Assembly: GCF_030123325.1 (NCBI RefSeq)
Contig: NZ_CP126106.1
Location: forward strand, 2,756,001 to 2,820,000
DNA from: Peribacillus simplex
Lineage (GTDB): Bacteria > Bacillota > Bacilli > Bacillales > DSM-1321
Direction: 5' to 3'
Length of the DNA stretch: 64,000 bases
In this document: piece after piece, positions 1 to 8,709 of the stretch
Position numbering within the stretch: position 1 is the first letter of the stretch
Layout of the letters: each line of letters opens with the position of its first letter
Notes under the pieces: generated by a model
The model's input: only the letters and a program-made list of their open reading frames with translations
What the model was told of the DNA's origin: nothing
Databases searched by the model: none
Made by a program: the position numbers and the translations under genes

Positions 1-5
1 AAAAG

Positions 6-1610
6 ATGAAAAAAATATGGAAAAAGCCAATTTTGCCTATCGCCTCTATTAGTCTAGCGTCAGTGATGATTGTTAATGCGATTCCGGAAACTCCAGTTCA
101 AGCAGAATTGAATGTTCAATCACAAGTGCAAATGAATAATCATGTGCTTCCGCTGGGAACGTCTAATTTGGATGAGCAAAGAACTTCCATGAATCCAGCA
201 CCAGGAGTGACGTACACCAAAATCAATCGTGGTGAAACATCTTCTAAAGACTATTTCACAGTGGATGTGGCATTTGCAGAAACACAGAAGCAGGCAAAGA
301 AATTGTTGGGAAATTTAAAGAGGGACGGTTTCAAAAATGCTCGCATAATAAGGGAACCGGATCGGACCTTGGATGACAGGGGAAAAGGACCACTTGGATA
401 CATTGTTCGCATCGGCCAATATCAGCAGGAAGCGGATGCAGCCGAAATGAGAAACAAGTTATCGGAAAAGGGATATTCGGGTCTACGGACTGTGTATACG
501 GGTGAAGACGGAGAGAAAACAACAGGACCATGGGTGGTGAACGTACTTGAAGTGGATAGGGATCGATTTCAAGGGCATGTGGTGCCAGAATTAGCAAATG
601 ATGCAGTGATAGGAAAAGAAACATTGACCCAAATGGCTGATAGAAATGATGCCATTGCAGGAGTTAATGCTGGATACTTTGTTGTTGGGGCCAAGGATGG
701 AACACCAGGCGATCTTGCCGGTATATTCGCCAGCAAAGGTCAACTTGTCAGTGAAGCGATAAATGGCCGTTCAGCTCTGATTTTTTCTTCTGTTGAAGAG
801 AAGGCAAACATCGCATCCGTTTCCACGTCAATTCAGGCTACTTCATCTGATGGTGCGGTTAGGGAAGTGGATGGATTAAATCGTAAGCCGGGATTAATCC
901 GCAATTGTGGCGGTATTGGAGGAGATACGACAACAGAACGGCCGAAACACGATTTTACTTGTATGGATGAAAGTGAGCTTATTCAATATACATCCGTATT
1001 TGGAGAAAAGACAGAATCGGGCGACGGTGTGGAAGTGGTAATAAATCATGCCGGGGACGTGGAGGAAATTCGTAACCATCGTGGGGGAATAATTCCAAGC
1101 AGCGGTTCAGTTATTGCGGGAACGGGGGAAGCGGCAGAATGGCTTCGTGACCATGCCCGACAAGGGATGAAGATTCAGGTGAAGAGTGAAATCCTCGGGG
1201 ATGGAAAGCCATTAAGATTAGACCAAACCACTAGCATGATTAACGGAGGTCCCCGTTTATTGGAAAAGGGAGAAATTTCCATTAATGCCGTAGAGGAAGG
1301 CTTTCACTGGGAAGAAGATCCTGGATTTTATTATCGATTTGGGGAACGTCGTAATCCTAGAACGCTTGCAGGAATAAAAGAGAATGGAAATCTATTATTT
1401 GTCACCATCGATGGACGCGCACCAGGATGGAGTGTGGGGGCTAATTTTGAAGAAAGTGCAAAAGTCATGAAGTCACTAGGAGCCGTAGATGCCATCAATC
1501 TTGACGGCGGCGGATCGACGACCATGACAGTTGGGGCTGACCGAGTCACAAGACCATCTGACGCAACAGGTGAACGCCCGATTGCCGACGGAATATTGTT
1601 AGTGAAATAA
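6..1610 (+). CDS. Secreted SPOR-domain phosphodiester glycosidase (NAGPA family) protein
   Basis: The protein is 534 aa. Residues 1-33 form a signal peptide with a Lys-rich start, a hydrophobic core and a likely cut after VQA. Residues about 75-165 read as a SPOR-like peptidoglycan-binding repeat (FTVDVAFAETQKQA, then YIVRIGQYQQEADAA). The C-terminal 350 residues match the phosphodiester glycosidase / NAGPA (DUF2233) family, with AGVNAGYF, MINGGPRLL and INLDGGGSTTM as hallmarks. Such proteins act outside the cell on glycan phosphodiesters; the substrate here is unknown. The ATG lies 6 bases from the window edge, so most upstream signals are out of view. A terminator follows, so it is probably the end of its transcription unit. 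Confidence 0.85.
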   Translation: MKKIWKKPILPIASISLASVMIVNAIPETPVQAELNVQSQVQMNNHVLPLGTSNLDEQRTSMNPAPGVTYTKINRGETSSKDYFTVDVAFAETQKQAKKLLGNLKRDGFKNARIIREPDRTLDDRGKGPLGYIVRIGQYQQEADAAEMRNKLSEKGYSGLRTVYTGEDGEKTTGPWVVNVLEVDRDRFQGHVVPELANDAVIGKETLTQMADRNDAIAGVNAGYFVVGAKDGTPGDLAGIFASKGQLVSEAINGRSALIFSSVEEKANIASVSTSIQATSSDGAVREVDGLNRKPGLIRNCGGIGGDTTTERPKHDFTCMDESELIQYTSVFGEKTESGDGVEVVINHAGDVEEIRNHRGGIIPSSGSVIAGTGEAAEWLRDHARQGMKIQVKSEILGDGKPLRLDQTTSMINGGPRLLEKGEISINAVEEGFHWEEDPGFYYRFGERRNPRTLAGIKENGNLLFVTIDGRAPGWSVGANFEESAKVMKSLGAVDAINLDGGGSTTMTVGADRVTRPSDATGERPIADGILLVK

Positions 1611-1716
1611 TAAATGAACATGTAAAGGAGATAAAGAGTAACTTCTTCATATATTCAGAAGATTCCTTTAAGCGGTGATAGTGGTTTTAGTTCAAACCGG
1701 CCGTCACGAATAAACT

Positions 1717-1757
1717 AAAAAATCTCTTCAGATAGGTTTCTGAAGAGATTTTTTATA
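1717..1757 (+). terminator. Rho-independent terminator
   Basis: A 14-bp perfect stem (AAAAAATCTCTTCA against TGAAGAGATTTTTT) encloses a 10-nt loop and ends in a T run. The A run on the other side lets it also stop transcription from the IclR gene on the opposite strand. Confidence 0.85.
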
Positions 1758-1858
1758 ATGGGATCATCCGACCAAGATCACAAAGAATTAAGCTATTTAT
1801 TGCTGTTTGAACTTGAGGCATAAAATAAGGCCAAAAGGTAATGTAATTTTGCGATCAT

Positions 1859-2590
1859 TTAATATAAGGATTTTGAAATACTTTCAGCAGTTCTTAACAA
1901 TAAAGAGATATGTTGTTCCATCGATTCTTTATTCCAGCGAAAGACTGGCCCGGAAATGGAAATAGCTCCAATGACTTTCCCTTTAGCACCGAATACTGGG
2001 GCTGATAATGCAGCTACATTCTTCGTGATTTCTTCCTCATTAATAGAGTAATGAGTATTTACAATAATATCCAATTGTTGTTGAAGCATTTTTCTTTCTT
2101 CCTCTGGAAGGAGGTTTAATACTTGTGCCTGTAGGCCTTCGCTAAGAAATGCCAAAATTACTCGTCCGCTTGAGCCAAGTTGTAGCGGAATCCTATTACC
2201 AACCCCTGCTCTTCTGCTTATTTCCTGATTACTTACATGTTCAATTACACACATCCTAATCATGTTTGTTAACATATAAAACCCTACAGTTTCCTGTGTC
2301 TCGTCTCTTAATTTAATTAGTTGTGGATCGATTATTGAGACAAAAGGTACATCGGTGATTATTTTATTTGCATAATCAATAAACACCGTACCAAGTGAAT
2401 ATTTTTTGGAATCTGCATCTTGGAATACCAAACCGTCCATTTTCAAAGTAGTAAGCAGACGATGAGTGATAGGGGGAGAAATGTTAAGTTTTTCGCTAAT
2501 ATTTTTAATTCCTTGTGGACCGGTTGTTTCATTTAAATAATTGATGATTTTGATTGCACGCTGCACTGTAGAAGAAATCTTAGTGTTCAT
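1859..2590 (-). CDS. IclR family transcriptional regulator
   Basis: The protein is 243 aa from the ATG at 2590, which has GGAGG 7 nt upstream; a longer TTG version would start inside that ribosome binding site. Residues about 8-60 are a winged helix-turn-helix (AIKIINYLNE, GIKNISEKLN, SPPITHRLLTTL). The rest is the IclR effector domain (RAGVGNRIPLQLGSSGRVILAFL, split here as RAGVGNRIPLQLGSSG then RVILAFL; AISISGP near the end). It is divergent from the acyl-CoA dehydrogenase operon, and a large palindrome with a GGAAT...ATTCC centre sits at that operon's promoter. Inference: it controls the neighbouring acid catabolism genes in response to a small carboxylic or aromatic acid. Confidence 0.9.
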   Translation of the reverse strand: MNTKISSTVQRAIKIINYLNETTGPQGIKNISEKLNISPPITHRLLTTLKMDGLVFQDADSKKYSLGTVFIDYANKIITDVPFVSIIDPQLIKLRDETQETVGFYMLTNMIRMCVIEHVSNQEISRRAGVGNRIPLQLGSSGRVILAFLSEGLQAQVLNLLPEEERKMLQQQLDIIVNTHYSINEEEITKNVAALSAPVFGAKGKVIGAISISGPVFRWNKESMEQHISLLLRTAESISKSLY

Positions 2591-2708
2591 AAATAAATCC
2601 TCCAAAAAAATCCCAAATTAATTTAATTATTAAAAATATTATATCATAGTAAGATAAGGGGCCAATTAGTAGCTAGAATAGTTTCTGTTATCATTATTAT
2701 GAATTGAA

Positions 2709-2767
2709 AGGGGTGATTCAAAAAGTTCCCCAAAAGTGAACTTTATGGATCATCCCATCTTTTTTTA
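2709..2767 (+). terminator. Hairpin terminator inside the divergent intergenic region
   Basis: GGGTGAT pairs with ATCATCCC (one bulge) and AAAGTTC pairs with GAACTTT, giving a long two-part stem followed by CTTTTTTT. No plus-strand gene ends here. It may insulate the downstream promoter or be an attenuator of a short leader. Confidence 0.6.
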
Positions 2768-2797
2768 AAATTATATTTATATAAATTTTGGAGGAGA

Positions 2798-2847
2798 AAA
2801 AGTCAATTTTTCTGCAAGTTGAGGTCTTAAGTAATAAATTGACTTTT
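2798..2847. repeat. 12-bp perfect inverted repeat
   Basis: AAAAGTCAATTT (2798-2809) and AAATTGACTTTT (2836-2847) are exact reverse complements 26 bp apart. The right arm contains the -35 box of the acyl-CoA dehydrogenase promoter, so the pair could be a regulator-binding or looping site. Confidence 0.55.
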
Positions 2848-2867
2848 CTGAAAACTAACTTTATATT
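2839..2867 (+). promoter_or_regulatory. Sigma-A type promoter of the acyl-CoA dehydrogenase operon
   Basis: The -35 is TTGACT (2839-2844) and the -10 is TATATT (2862-2867), with an exact 17-bp spacer. The 5' leader to the first gene is roughly 185 nt. Confidence 0.65.
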
Positions 2868-2901
2868 CATAATATAGGAATTGTGATTCCTTTATTATGA
2901 A
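2866..2901. promoter_or_regulatory. 36-bp palindromic operator candidate (IclR-type)
   Basis: TTCATAATATAGGAAT (2866-2881) and ATTCCTTTATTATGAA (2886-2901) match as inverted arms at 15 of 16 positions around a TGTG spacer. The site overlaps the end of the -10 box and the start region, where a repressor would block initiation. The GGAA/TTCC core resembles sites known for the IclR family, so the divergent IclR protein is the likely ligand; this is inference. Confidence 0.6.
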
Positions 2902-3058
2902 TAATAATTTCGTGAAATGAGGAAAGGAAGTGAAATAGTAACCTGGAAAACGAATGACTTTTACAGATCCTGATTTGGTAAACCGTATAAAAAAGTAAAA
3001 GGGGGGATAACAGAAAAATTCTATATTAATGATTGAAAATTAAACAGGGGGGATTAAT

Positions 3059-4858
3059 ATGTCCGTGAAATTATTAAACTCTAATTCTAGAAAAGCCTAT
3101 TCTGGTGCGATGCCCGACACGAAAGGATTAAACTTTTTTGAAGAGGATCAAAATTTGTCTTTTATACTTAAACATTATCTTTCTACAGAAAATTATGATC
3201 GTGCCCTTCCTCACTTAAAGGAGTTGGGGGAAATAGCCGGAACAAGGCTTGATGAATTATCCCGGATGGCCGATAAGCATACTCCCGAGTTAATAAATTA
3301 CGATGCAAAAGGGGAACGAGTAGACGAAGTTGCATATCATCCTTCCTATAAAGAAATGGAAACATTAGGATATGGAAAGTTCGCACTGGTCGCTATGTCT
3401 CATAAACCTGTGCTGGGATTTCCTACTAAACTACCGCACGTGTTAAAGTACGGATTTTGGTATTTGTTTGTCCAATCCGAGTTTGGTTTAGCTTGCCCGA
3501 TGAGTATGACTGACTCTGCTGCAAGGGTCTTAAGTAAATTTGGTGATCAAGGTTTAAAAGAAACCTATTTGTCTCGTATGACGAGTACTGATATGAAAAC
3601 TTTATGGACAGGTGCCCAATTTATGACCGAAAAACAAGGCGGGTCTGACGTAGGTGCTAATACGGTAACAGCAAGGAAAGTTGATGATCATTGGGAGATT
3701 TGGGGTGATAAATGGTTTTGTTCCAATGTTTCAGCAGATGTAGCATTAGTTTTGGCTCGCCCTGAAGACGCCCCCGAGGGTACTAAAGGTCTTGGAATGT
3801 TTTTAATGCCAAGGAAACTGCCAGATGGTTCTCTTAATAAATACAAAGTTAATCGCCTAAAAGATAAATTCGGGACCCGCGATATGGCTTCCGGTGAGGT
3901 GACTTTTGAAGGGGCCGTTGCGTATGTCGTAGGGGATATTACAAAGGGTTTTAAACAAATGATGTCGATGGTGAATTCTTCACGGTTATCGAACGCCGTA
4001 CGATCTAGCGCAATGATGCGAAGAAGCTTTTTAGAAGCACACGTTTCAGCTCGCGGACGTGTCGCATTTGGCAGCTCATTGTCTGAAAAACCCCTTATGA
4101 AAGAAACACTTTTTGAACTATTACTAGATTGCGAAGCAGCTGCGTCCATCACATTTTACACAGCTTCCGTTTATGATAATTCTGATCAAGGGAACCGGGA
4201 AGATGAAAAGCTATTACGAATTTTGACGCCATTGCTAAAAGGATACATTTGTAAACGTGCAAGAAATTCTACCTCGGAAGGGATGGAAGCCAGAGGAGGA
4301 AATGGATATATCGAGGATTGGATAGATTCGAAACTTGTCCGGGATGCTCATGTTGGTTCCATTTGGGAAGGCACCACGAATATTGTTGCCTTAGACGTTG
4401 TAAGAGCGTTAGTGAAAGACGAAGCAGGAGAAATCTTTTTTAACGACCTTTACAATCGATTGGAAGGGATTACGAATTCTTTGACTAAACAGATTGGGAA
4501 GATTCTTCTGCAAATATCCAAAAAAGTTGAATCGCAATCAAAGAGGATAATGAGTCTGAATGGACAAGAAAGGGAATTGCCTTCTAAACAATTAATGAAC
4601 CGGATGTATCATATATTCACTGCCAGTCTTCTGCTAAGTGAAGCAGAAGTACAAATTACAGCCCAAGAAAACTATCGAAAATTATACATGGCTTTGCAGT
4701 ATATCCATCGTTTTTTGCTTTCAAGTGGCTTGGATGAACTTAATTACTTTGACTCATCTTTATTGCAATGGTTTGATGCTATTGTTGCCTTTGACATAGT
4801 GTCAAAAGGGGCCGTAGAAGGTTTGCTGGAAAACGTGCAACAGGCTGTGAAACTCTAA
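3059..4858 (+). CDS. Acyl-CoA dehydrogenase (AidB-like long form)
   Basis: The protein is 599 aa, longer than the ~380-aa standard acyl-CoA dehydrogenases and similar to the ~540-600 aa AidB-like group. The FAD-binding signature MTEKQGGSDVGANT is at about residues 190-203. ARGGNGYIEDW and SIWEGTTNI (about 432-440) form the C-terminal flavin and acyl-CoA site region. It would oxidise an acyl-CoA thioester to the enoyl-CoA and pass electrons to ETF. AGGGGGG lies just upstream of the ATG. Ten bases after the stop comes the leader of the CoA-transferase, so the two are co-transcribed: the transferase activates an acid, this enzyme desaturates it. The substrate is not evident. Confidence 0.85.
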   Translation: MSVKLLNSNSRKAYSGAMPDTKGLNFFEEDQNLSFILKHYLSTENYDRALPHLKELGEIAGTRLDELSRMADKHTPELINYDAKGERVDEVAYHPSYKEMETLGYGKFALVAMSHKPVLGFPTKLPHVLKYGFWYLFVQSEFGLACPMSMTDSAARVLSKFGDQGLKETYLSRMTSTDMKTLWTGAQFMTEKQGGSDVGANTVTARKVDDHWEIWGDKWFCSNVSADVALVLARPEDAPEGTKGLGMFLMPRKLPDGSLNKYKVNRLKDKFGTRDMASGEVTFEGAVAYVVGDITKGFKQMMSMVNSSRLSNAVRSSAMMRRSFLEAHVSARGRVAFGSSLSEKPLMKETLFELLLDCEAAASITFYTASVYDNSDQGNREDEKLLRILTPLLKGYICKRARNSTSEGMEARGGNGYIEDWIDSKLVRDAHVGSIWEGTTNIVALDVVRALVKDEAGEIFFNDLYNRLEGITNSLTKQIGKILLQISKKVESQSKRIMSLNGQERELPSKQLMNRMYHIFTASLLLSEAEVQITAQENYRKLYMALQYIHRFLLSSGLDELNYFDSSLLQWFDAIVAFDIVSKGAVEGLLENVQQAVKL

Positions 4859-4883
4859 ACGTCAAAGGATGGAGGTGAGAACA

Positions 4884-6071
4884 ATGAATAGGGCATTAAG
4901 CCGGATAAAAGTTCTTGATCTAAGCCGAGTGGTGGCTGGTCCTGTCTGTACAAGTATTTTAGGAGATTTGGGTGCAGATATTATTAAAGTGGAAGGGCCG
5001 GATTTCTTGGATGAAACACGAACATGGTTTCCTCCGGACATTGAAGATATTAGTTTGTATTATATGGCAGTTAATCGAAATAAACGTGCCATAACGGTGA
5101 ATTTAAAGACAAAAGAAGGAATTCAAATCATAAAAAAACTCATTCAGGAATCTGATGTTATTGTAGAAAATTTTAAGACAGGAACGATGGAGCGGTTAGG
5201 ACTGGGATACGAAGACTTGAAAGCATTGAACCCTAAAATAATTCACTGCTCCATTACTGGGTTTGGTCATACAGGACCGTATAAACAATTACCTGGATAT
5301 GACTTTCTTGCTCAGGCAATGAGTGGGTTTATGAGTGTGAATGGCACATCCGATGGTGAACCTGTAAAAGCAGGGATTGCCATGGCCGATTTATATGCAG
5401 GTCTATACGCAATCATTAGCATATTAGCCGCTTTGGAGGCTAGGAACCATACTGGCCGTGGCCAGCATTGTGACATCTCCCTTATGGACTCAATGGTTGC
5501 TTCATTGCTGAATATAGGTACAGGTTTTTTAAATACAGGAAATCTGCCTAAGCGGTATGGAAATCAGCATCCGACCCTAGTTCCCTATCAGAATTTCCAA
5601 ACAAAAGATAAAGAGATCATAATTGCAGTAGGCAACGACAGGCAATTCCAGCGTTTTTGTTCATTAATAAATGCAGAGGAATTACCCCAGGATGAGCGTT
5701 TTGCAACAGCTAATGCAAGAATCATATATAGGGAAGAGTTAATTCCTATATTACAAGAAGTGATATTGACAAAAACAGCAGATGAATGGCTTAAAGTCTT
5801 CCAAGAAAACAATATTCCTTGTGGTCCCATCAATACTTTAGATAGAGTATTTACAGATGAACAAGTACTTGAAAGGCAAATGATTCAGGAAGTTGATCAT
5901 CCCACTGTCGGAATTGTTAAACTTTTGGGATCACCTATAAAGCTCTCGGATACACCTGTCACAATCGAGAGGCATCCCCCTTTACATGGGGAGCATACTA
6001 AAGAAGTATTGTTGGAATTAGGGTACGATAAACAAGAAATTGAAACGTTTATGGAAGAGAAGGTTATTTGA
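4884..6071 (+). CDS. CaiB/BaiF class III CoA-transferase
   Basis: The protein is 395 aa. The start is the ATG at 4884 because GGAGGTGA at 4871-4878 is its ribosome binding site; an ATG at 4869 would overlap that site. Family features are the N-terminal LDLSRVVAGPVC and GADIIKVEGP, AVNRNKRAITVNL, and IAMADLYAG, which carries the catalytic Asp expected near residue 165-170. It moves CoA between acyl-CoA and a free carboxylate. It follows the acyl-CoA dehydrogenase and precedes an acid/H+ symporter, so import, CoA activation and dehydrogenation of one carboxylic acid is a coherent reading. Confidence 0.88.
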   Translation: MNRALSRIKVLDLSRVVAGPVCTSILGDLGADIIKVEGPDFLDETRTWFPPDIEDISLYYMAVNRNKRAITVNLKTKEGIQIIKKLIQESDVIVENFKTGTMERLGLGYEDLKALNPKIIHCSITGFGHTGPYKQLPGYDFLAQAMSGFMSVNGTSDGEPVKAGIAMADLYAGLYAIISILAALEARNHTGRGQHCDISLMDSMVASLLNIGTGFLNTGNLPKRYGNQHPTLVPYQNFQTKDKEIIIAVGNDRQFQRFCSLINAEELPQDERFATANARIIYREELIPILQEVILTKTADEWLKVFQENNIPCGPINTLDRVFTDEQVLERQMIQEVDHPTVGIVKLLGSPIKLSDTPVTIERHPPLHGEHTKEVLLELGYDKQEIETFMEEKVI

Positions 6072-6352
6072 AAATAAATTACTTAGTAGGCATCTGGATA
6101 TCACGTTATTGGTAGATGGAAAAGAATTGTTGTTAGCTTTTAAAGTAATCCCCTGATTAATCAATAATACTATGAACCTAAAACCATGTTAAATGAACAA
6201 AATTAGTATGGGAAAACGAAGCAGTGATGAATAAAGTCTTCATTACACTCCTATCATCGGATGATTTTTCAACTTCAAATTGACGGCGCTTACATCAAAT
6301 GGGCGTTTACCGTTTTTAACAAGAAGATAATCCAAAATCAAGGGGGGTTAGT

Positions 6353-7636
6353 ATGAATAATCGTACGTCAGATCGGACTTGGATTGTGGTATTCGTCGCA
6401 AGCTTTTTAGGTCTTATGGTAGATGGCATGGACTTAATCATGCTATCTATCACGATGCCTAGTCTAATGGAAGAGTTTAATATTGGTAAAGCAGATGCAG
6501 GTCTCATCGCTACATGGTCCTTAGTGGGTATGGCTGTCGGCGGAATCGGTGGCGGTTGGTTATCTGACCGGTTTGGCCGGGTAAGAATGGCAACCTGGAT
6601 GATGGTTCTATTCTCTATTGGAACGTGTATACTTGGATTTGCCCAAACGTATGAACAATTTATCGTTATTCGTTTCATTTCTGCTATCGGGATAGGGGCG
6701 GAATATACTATTGTTACGATGCTTATGGCAGAATATGTACCTACGAAAAAAAGGACGACGATCTTAGGTACATTACAAGCAGCTTATTCATTAGGATATT
6801 TAGTGGCAGCTTTATTGGCTGGTGCAATCTTGCCTGAATACGGATGGAGGCCTCTTTATTTTATCGCAGTTGTACCTGTTCTTTTGGCAATTTATATCAG
6901 ATTCAAAATTCCTGAACCTCAAGGGTGGAAGGAAAGGGTGCAAGCTCAAAAACAAATGGGTAGGGGTAATAAGAAAAATGAGTGGGCTGCGATTTTCAAA
7001 GATTCAAAAACAAGAAAGATTTTTATATTTTGGGGTCTTACTGCGACCTTCTTACAATTTGCTTATTATGGCATTGGTACCTGGCTGCCGACGTATATTG
7101 TATCTGATTTAGGTTTTGATTTTAAAAAAATGACAGGGTATATTGTAGGGACATATGCAGCGGCAATCTTAGGTAAGATCATTGCAGGTTGGCTGGCAGA
7201 TCGATACGGTCGTAAAACGATGTTTATTGTTGGTGGTTTCTCTACTGCAATTGTCTTACCAATCGTTTATCTTTATAATTCACCGTCCAACATTATTCTG
7301 TTACTTACTTTACTAGGTTTCCTTTATGGTATACCTTATGCGGTTAATGCTACTTACATGGCAGAGAGTTTTCCTGCACATATTCGTGGTACGGCTGTAG
7401 GGGGATCGTATAATGTCGGTAGAGTCGGATCAGCGATGGCTCCATTTCTCATCGGTGTCGTGGCGGAATCCTATTCAATTGGATTCGGATTAGCTACACT
7501 AGCTATTGCGTATGTGGTATCAGCATTAATTCCTGCACTGTTTATTCGGGAAAAAATGTACGATCCATTTGGGAATGAAGAAAATTCTGCAACCGGCCAA
7601 AAAGAAAGCGTTTACGCCAATCAGTCTATAAATTAA
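6353..7636 (+). CDS. MFS transporter, aromatic acid:H+ symporter-like
   Basis: The protein is 427 aa with about 12 membrane segments. The first helix carries DGMDLIMLSI, the counterpart of the DGYD motif of the AAHS (PcaK/BenK) family. The MFS loop motif GGWLSDRFGRVR follows helix 2, and GWLADRYGRKTM is the matching loop of the second half. A charged cytoplasmic loop lies in the middle (about 185-215). AGGGGGG is 7-8 nt upstream of the ATG. There is a 281-bp gap after the CoA-transferase, so it may use its own promoter, but orientation and function fit uptake of the operon's substrate. Confidence 0.85.
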   Translation: MNNRTSDRTWIVVFVASFLGLMVDGMDLIMLSITMPSLMEEFNIGKADAGLIATWSLVGMAVGGIGGGWLSDRFGRVRMATWMMVLFSIGTCILGFAQTYEQFIVIRFISAIGIGAEYTIVTMLMAEYVPTKKRTTILGTLQAAYSLGYLVAALLAGAILPEYGWRPLYFIAVVPVLLAIYIRFKIPEPQGWKERVQAQKQMGRGNKKNEWAAIFKDSKTRKIFIFWGLTATFLQFAYYGIGTWLPTYIVSDLGFDFKKMTGYIVGTYAAAILGKIIAGWLADRYGRKTMFIVGGFSTAIVLPIVYLYNSPSNIILLLTLLGFLYGIPYAVNATYMAESFPAHIRGTAVGGSYNVGRVGSAMAPFLIGVVAESYSIGFGLATLAIAYVVSALIPALFIREKMYDPFGNEENSATGQKESVYANQSIN

Positions 7637-8117
7637 CAACATTATGGATTAACAAAGGCTAATAATGTTTAATTGTTTAAGGAAGCACTGAGTATAAATG
7701 AATATCAGCAAAGTGTGTACATAATGGTAAAGAAGGGTCAAGAAGGACGAGTGAGGTTATATTCACATCGTTTATTGTGGAGGCAGTATGATTATCCATA
7801 GAGGTCGAGGATGTCCTCTACGAGCTTCCAGATGTAGAGTGGAAGCAGTAGTTGGTAAACAATCAAGTGAGAGAATTTTTAGAAAATAACTTTAAGAAGG
7901 CTGCCCTAAAATTACTGAAACATGATTTGGGGTCAGCCCCTTTTTTTTTCACTCTAGAAGAATATGTGATTTTCAGGTCATGCCCTAAGGTTGCCTAATA
8001 AAATAAAGTGTCTAACTTTTTGTGTTCACTTCTATCTCTTTAAGCCAATTTTTAGCGCCCGATTGTGGAATTTCATTATTTTTACTTAATGCAAGATAGT
8101 CCCTATTAAACGGTAGG
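7637..8117. other. Intergenic region with a terminator
   Basis: No credible gene was found. At 7899-7950 a hairpin (GGCTGCCC pairing with GGGGTCAGCC, one bulge) followed by nine T residues forms a terminator for the MFS gene. Short stretches around 7770-7850 look like decayed coding sequence but hold no sustained frame. Confidence 0.5.
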
Positions 8118-8702
8118 CTAGTTACAAAACTCCCGTATAATCTGGTTCTTTATTTCTTCTACCGGAAACCCTTGTTGATAGGTGGATATCATCAACATAA
8201 TCCCTTGTAGCACAGATGAAAAATATAACGATCGTTTCCTTGGTTCCTTTTCCCCCATACTTTCAAATATCTTACATTGAAACTCAAATTGTCTAGCATT
8301 TGCTTTAATTATGAGATGACTGTATTTTATCAACTCTTCATCAGCCTCTGGCTGAGTTTGCAGGTGCAGATAGAAGCGGTGGACTTCCGGTTTTTTGTGG
8401 ATATTTTCAATGGCACCATTGACTATATGTTCAAGCTGTTCACGAGGTGTATTTAAGGTGAACGCTTCTTCCATGACTTCAACCACTTCCCTGATTCTGG
8501 CCTCGACCATTTCTGAAAGCAGCTCTTCTTTTCCTTTGTAATAGTTATAGAGTAAACCTTTAGAAATACCCGCCTTCTTGGCTATATCACTTATGGAAGT
8601 AGCGTAATATCCCTGTTTCATAAATAACTCCATGGCTGCAGTACGGATTTTTTCTTTGGATGCTTGGCGAATGCGGTCATTCTCTTCGGGTGTACGTGGC
8701 AT
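8118..8702 (-). CDS. TetR/AcrR family transcriptional regulator
   Basis: The protein is 194 aa from the ATG at 8702 (N-terminus MPRTPEENDRIRQASKEK). A longer frame runs back into the preceding gene and is less likely. Residues about 16-62 are the TetR helix-turn-helix, ending in the hallmark ISDIAKKAGISKGLLYNYYKGKEELL (ISDIAKKAGISKG, LLYNYYKGKEELL). The ligand domain is unassigned. Its start lies 7 bp after the stop of the upstream alpha/beta hydrolase, so the two form one operon. A palindrome upstream of the hydrolase is a plausible autoregulatory site. Confidence 0.9.
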   Translation of the reverse strand: MPRTPEENDRIRQASKEKIRTAAMELFMKQGYYATSISDIAKKAGISKGLLYNYYKGKEELLSEMVEARIREVVEVMEEAFTLNTPREQLEHIVNGAIENIHKKPEVHRFYLHLQTQPEADEELIKYSHLIIKANARQFEFQCKIFESMGEKEPRKRSLYFSSVLQGIMLMISTYQQGFPVEEIKNQIIREFCN

Positions 8703-8709
8703 TTTAACT

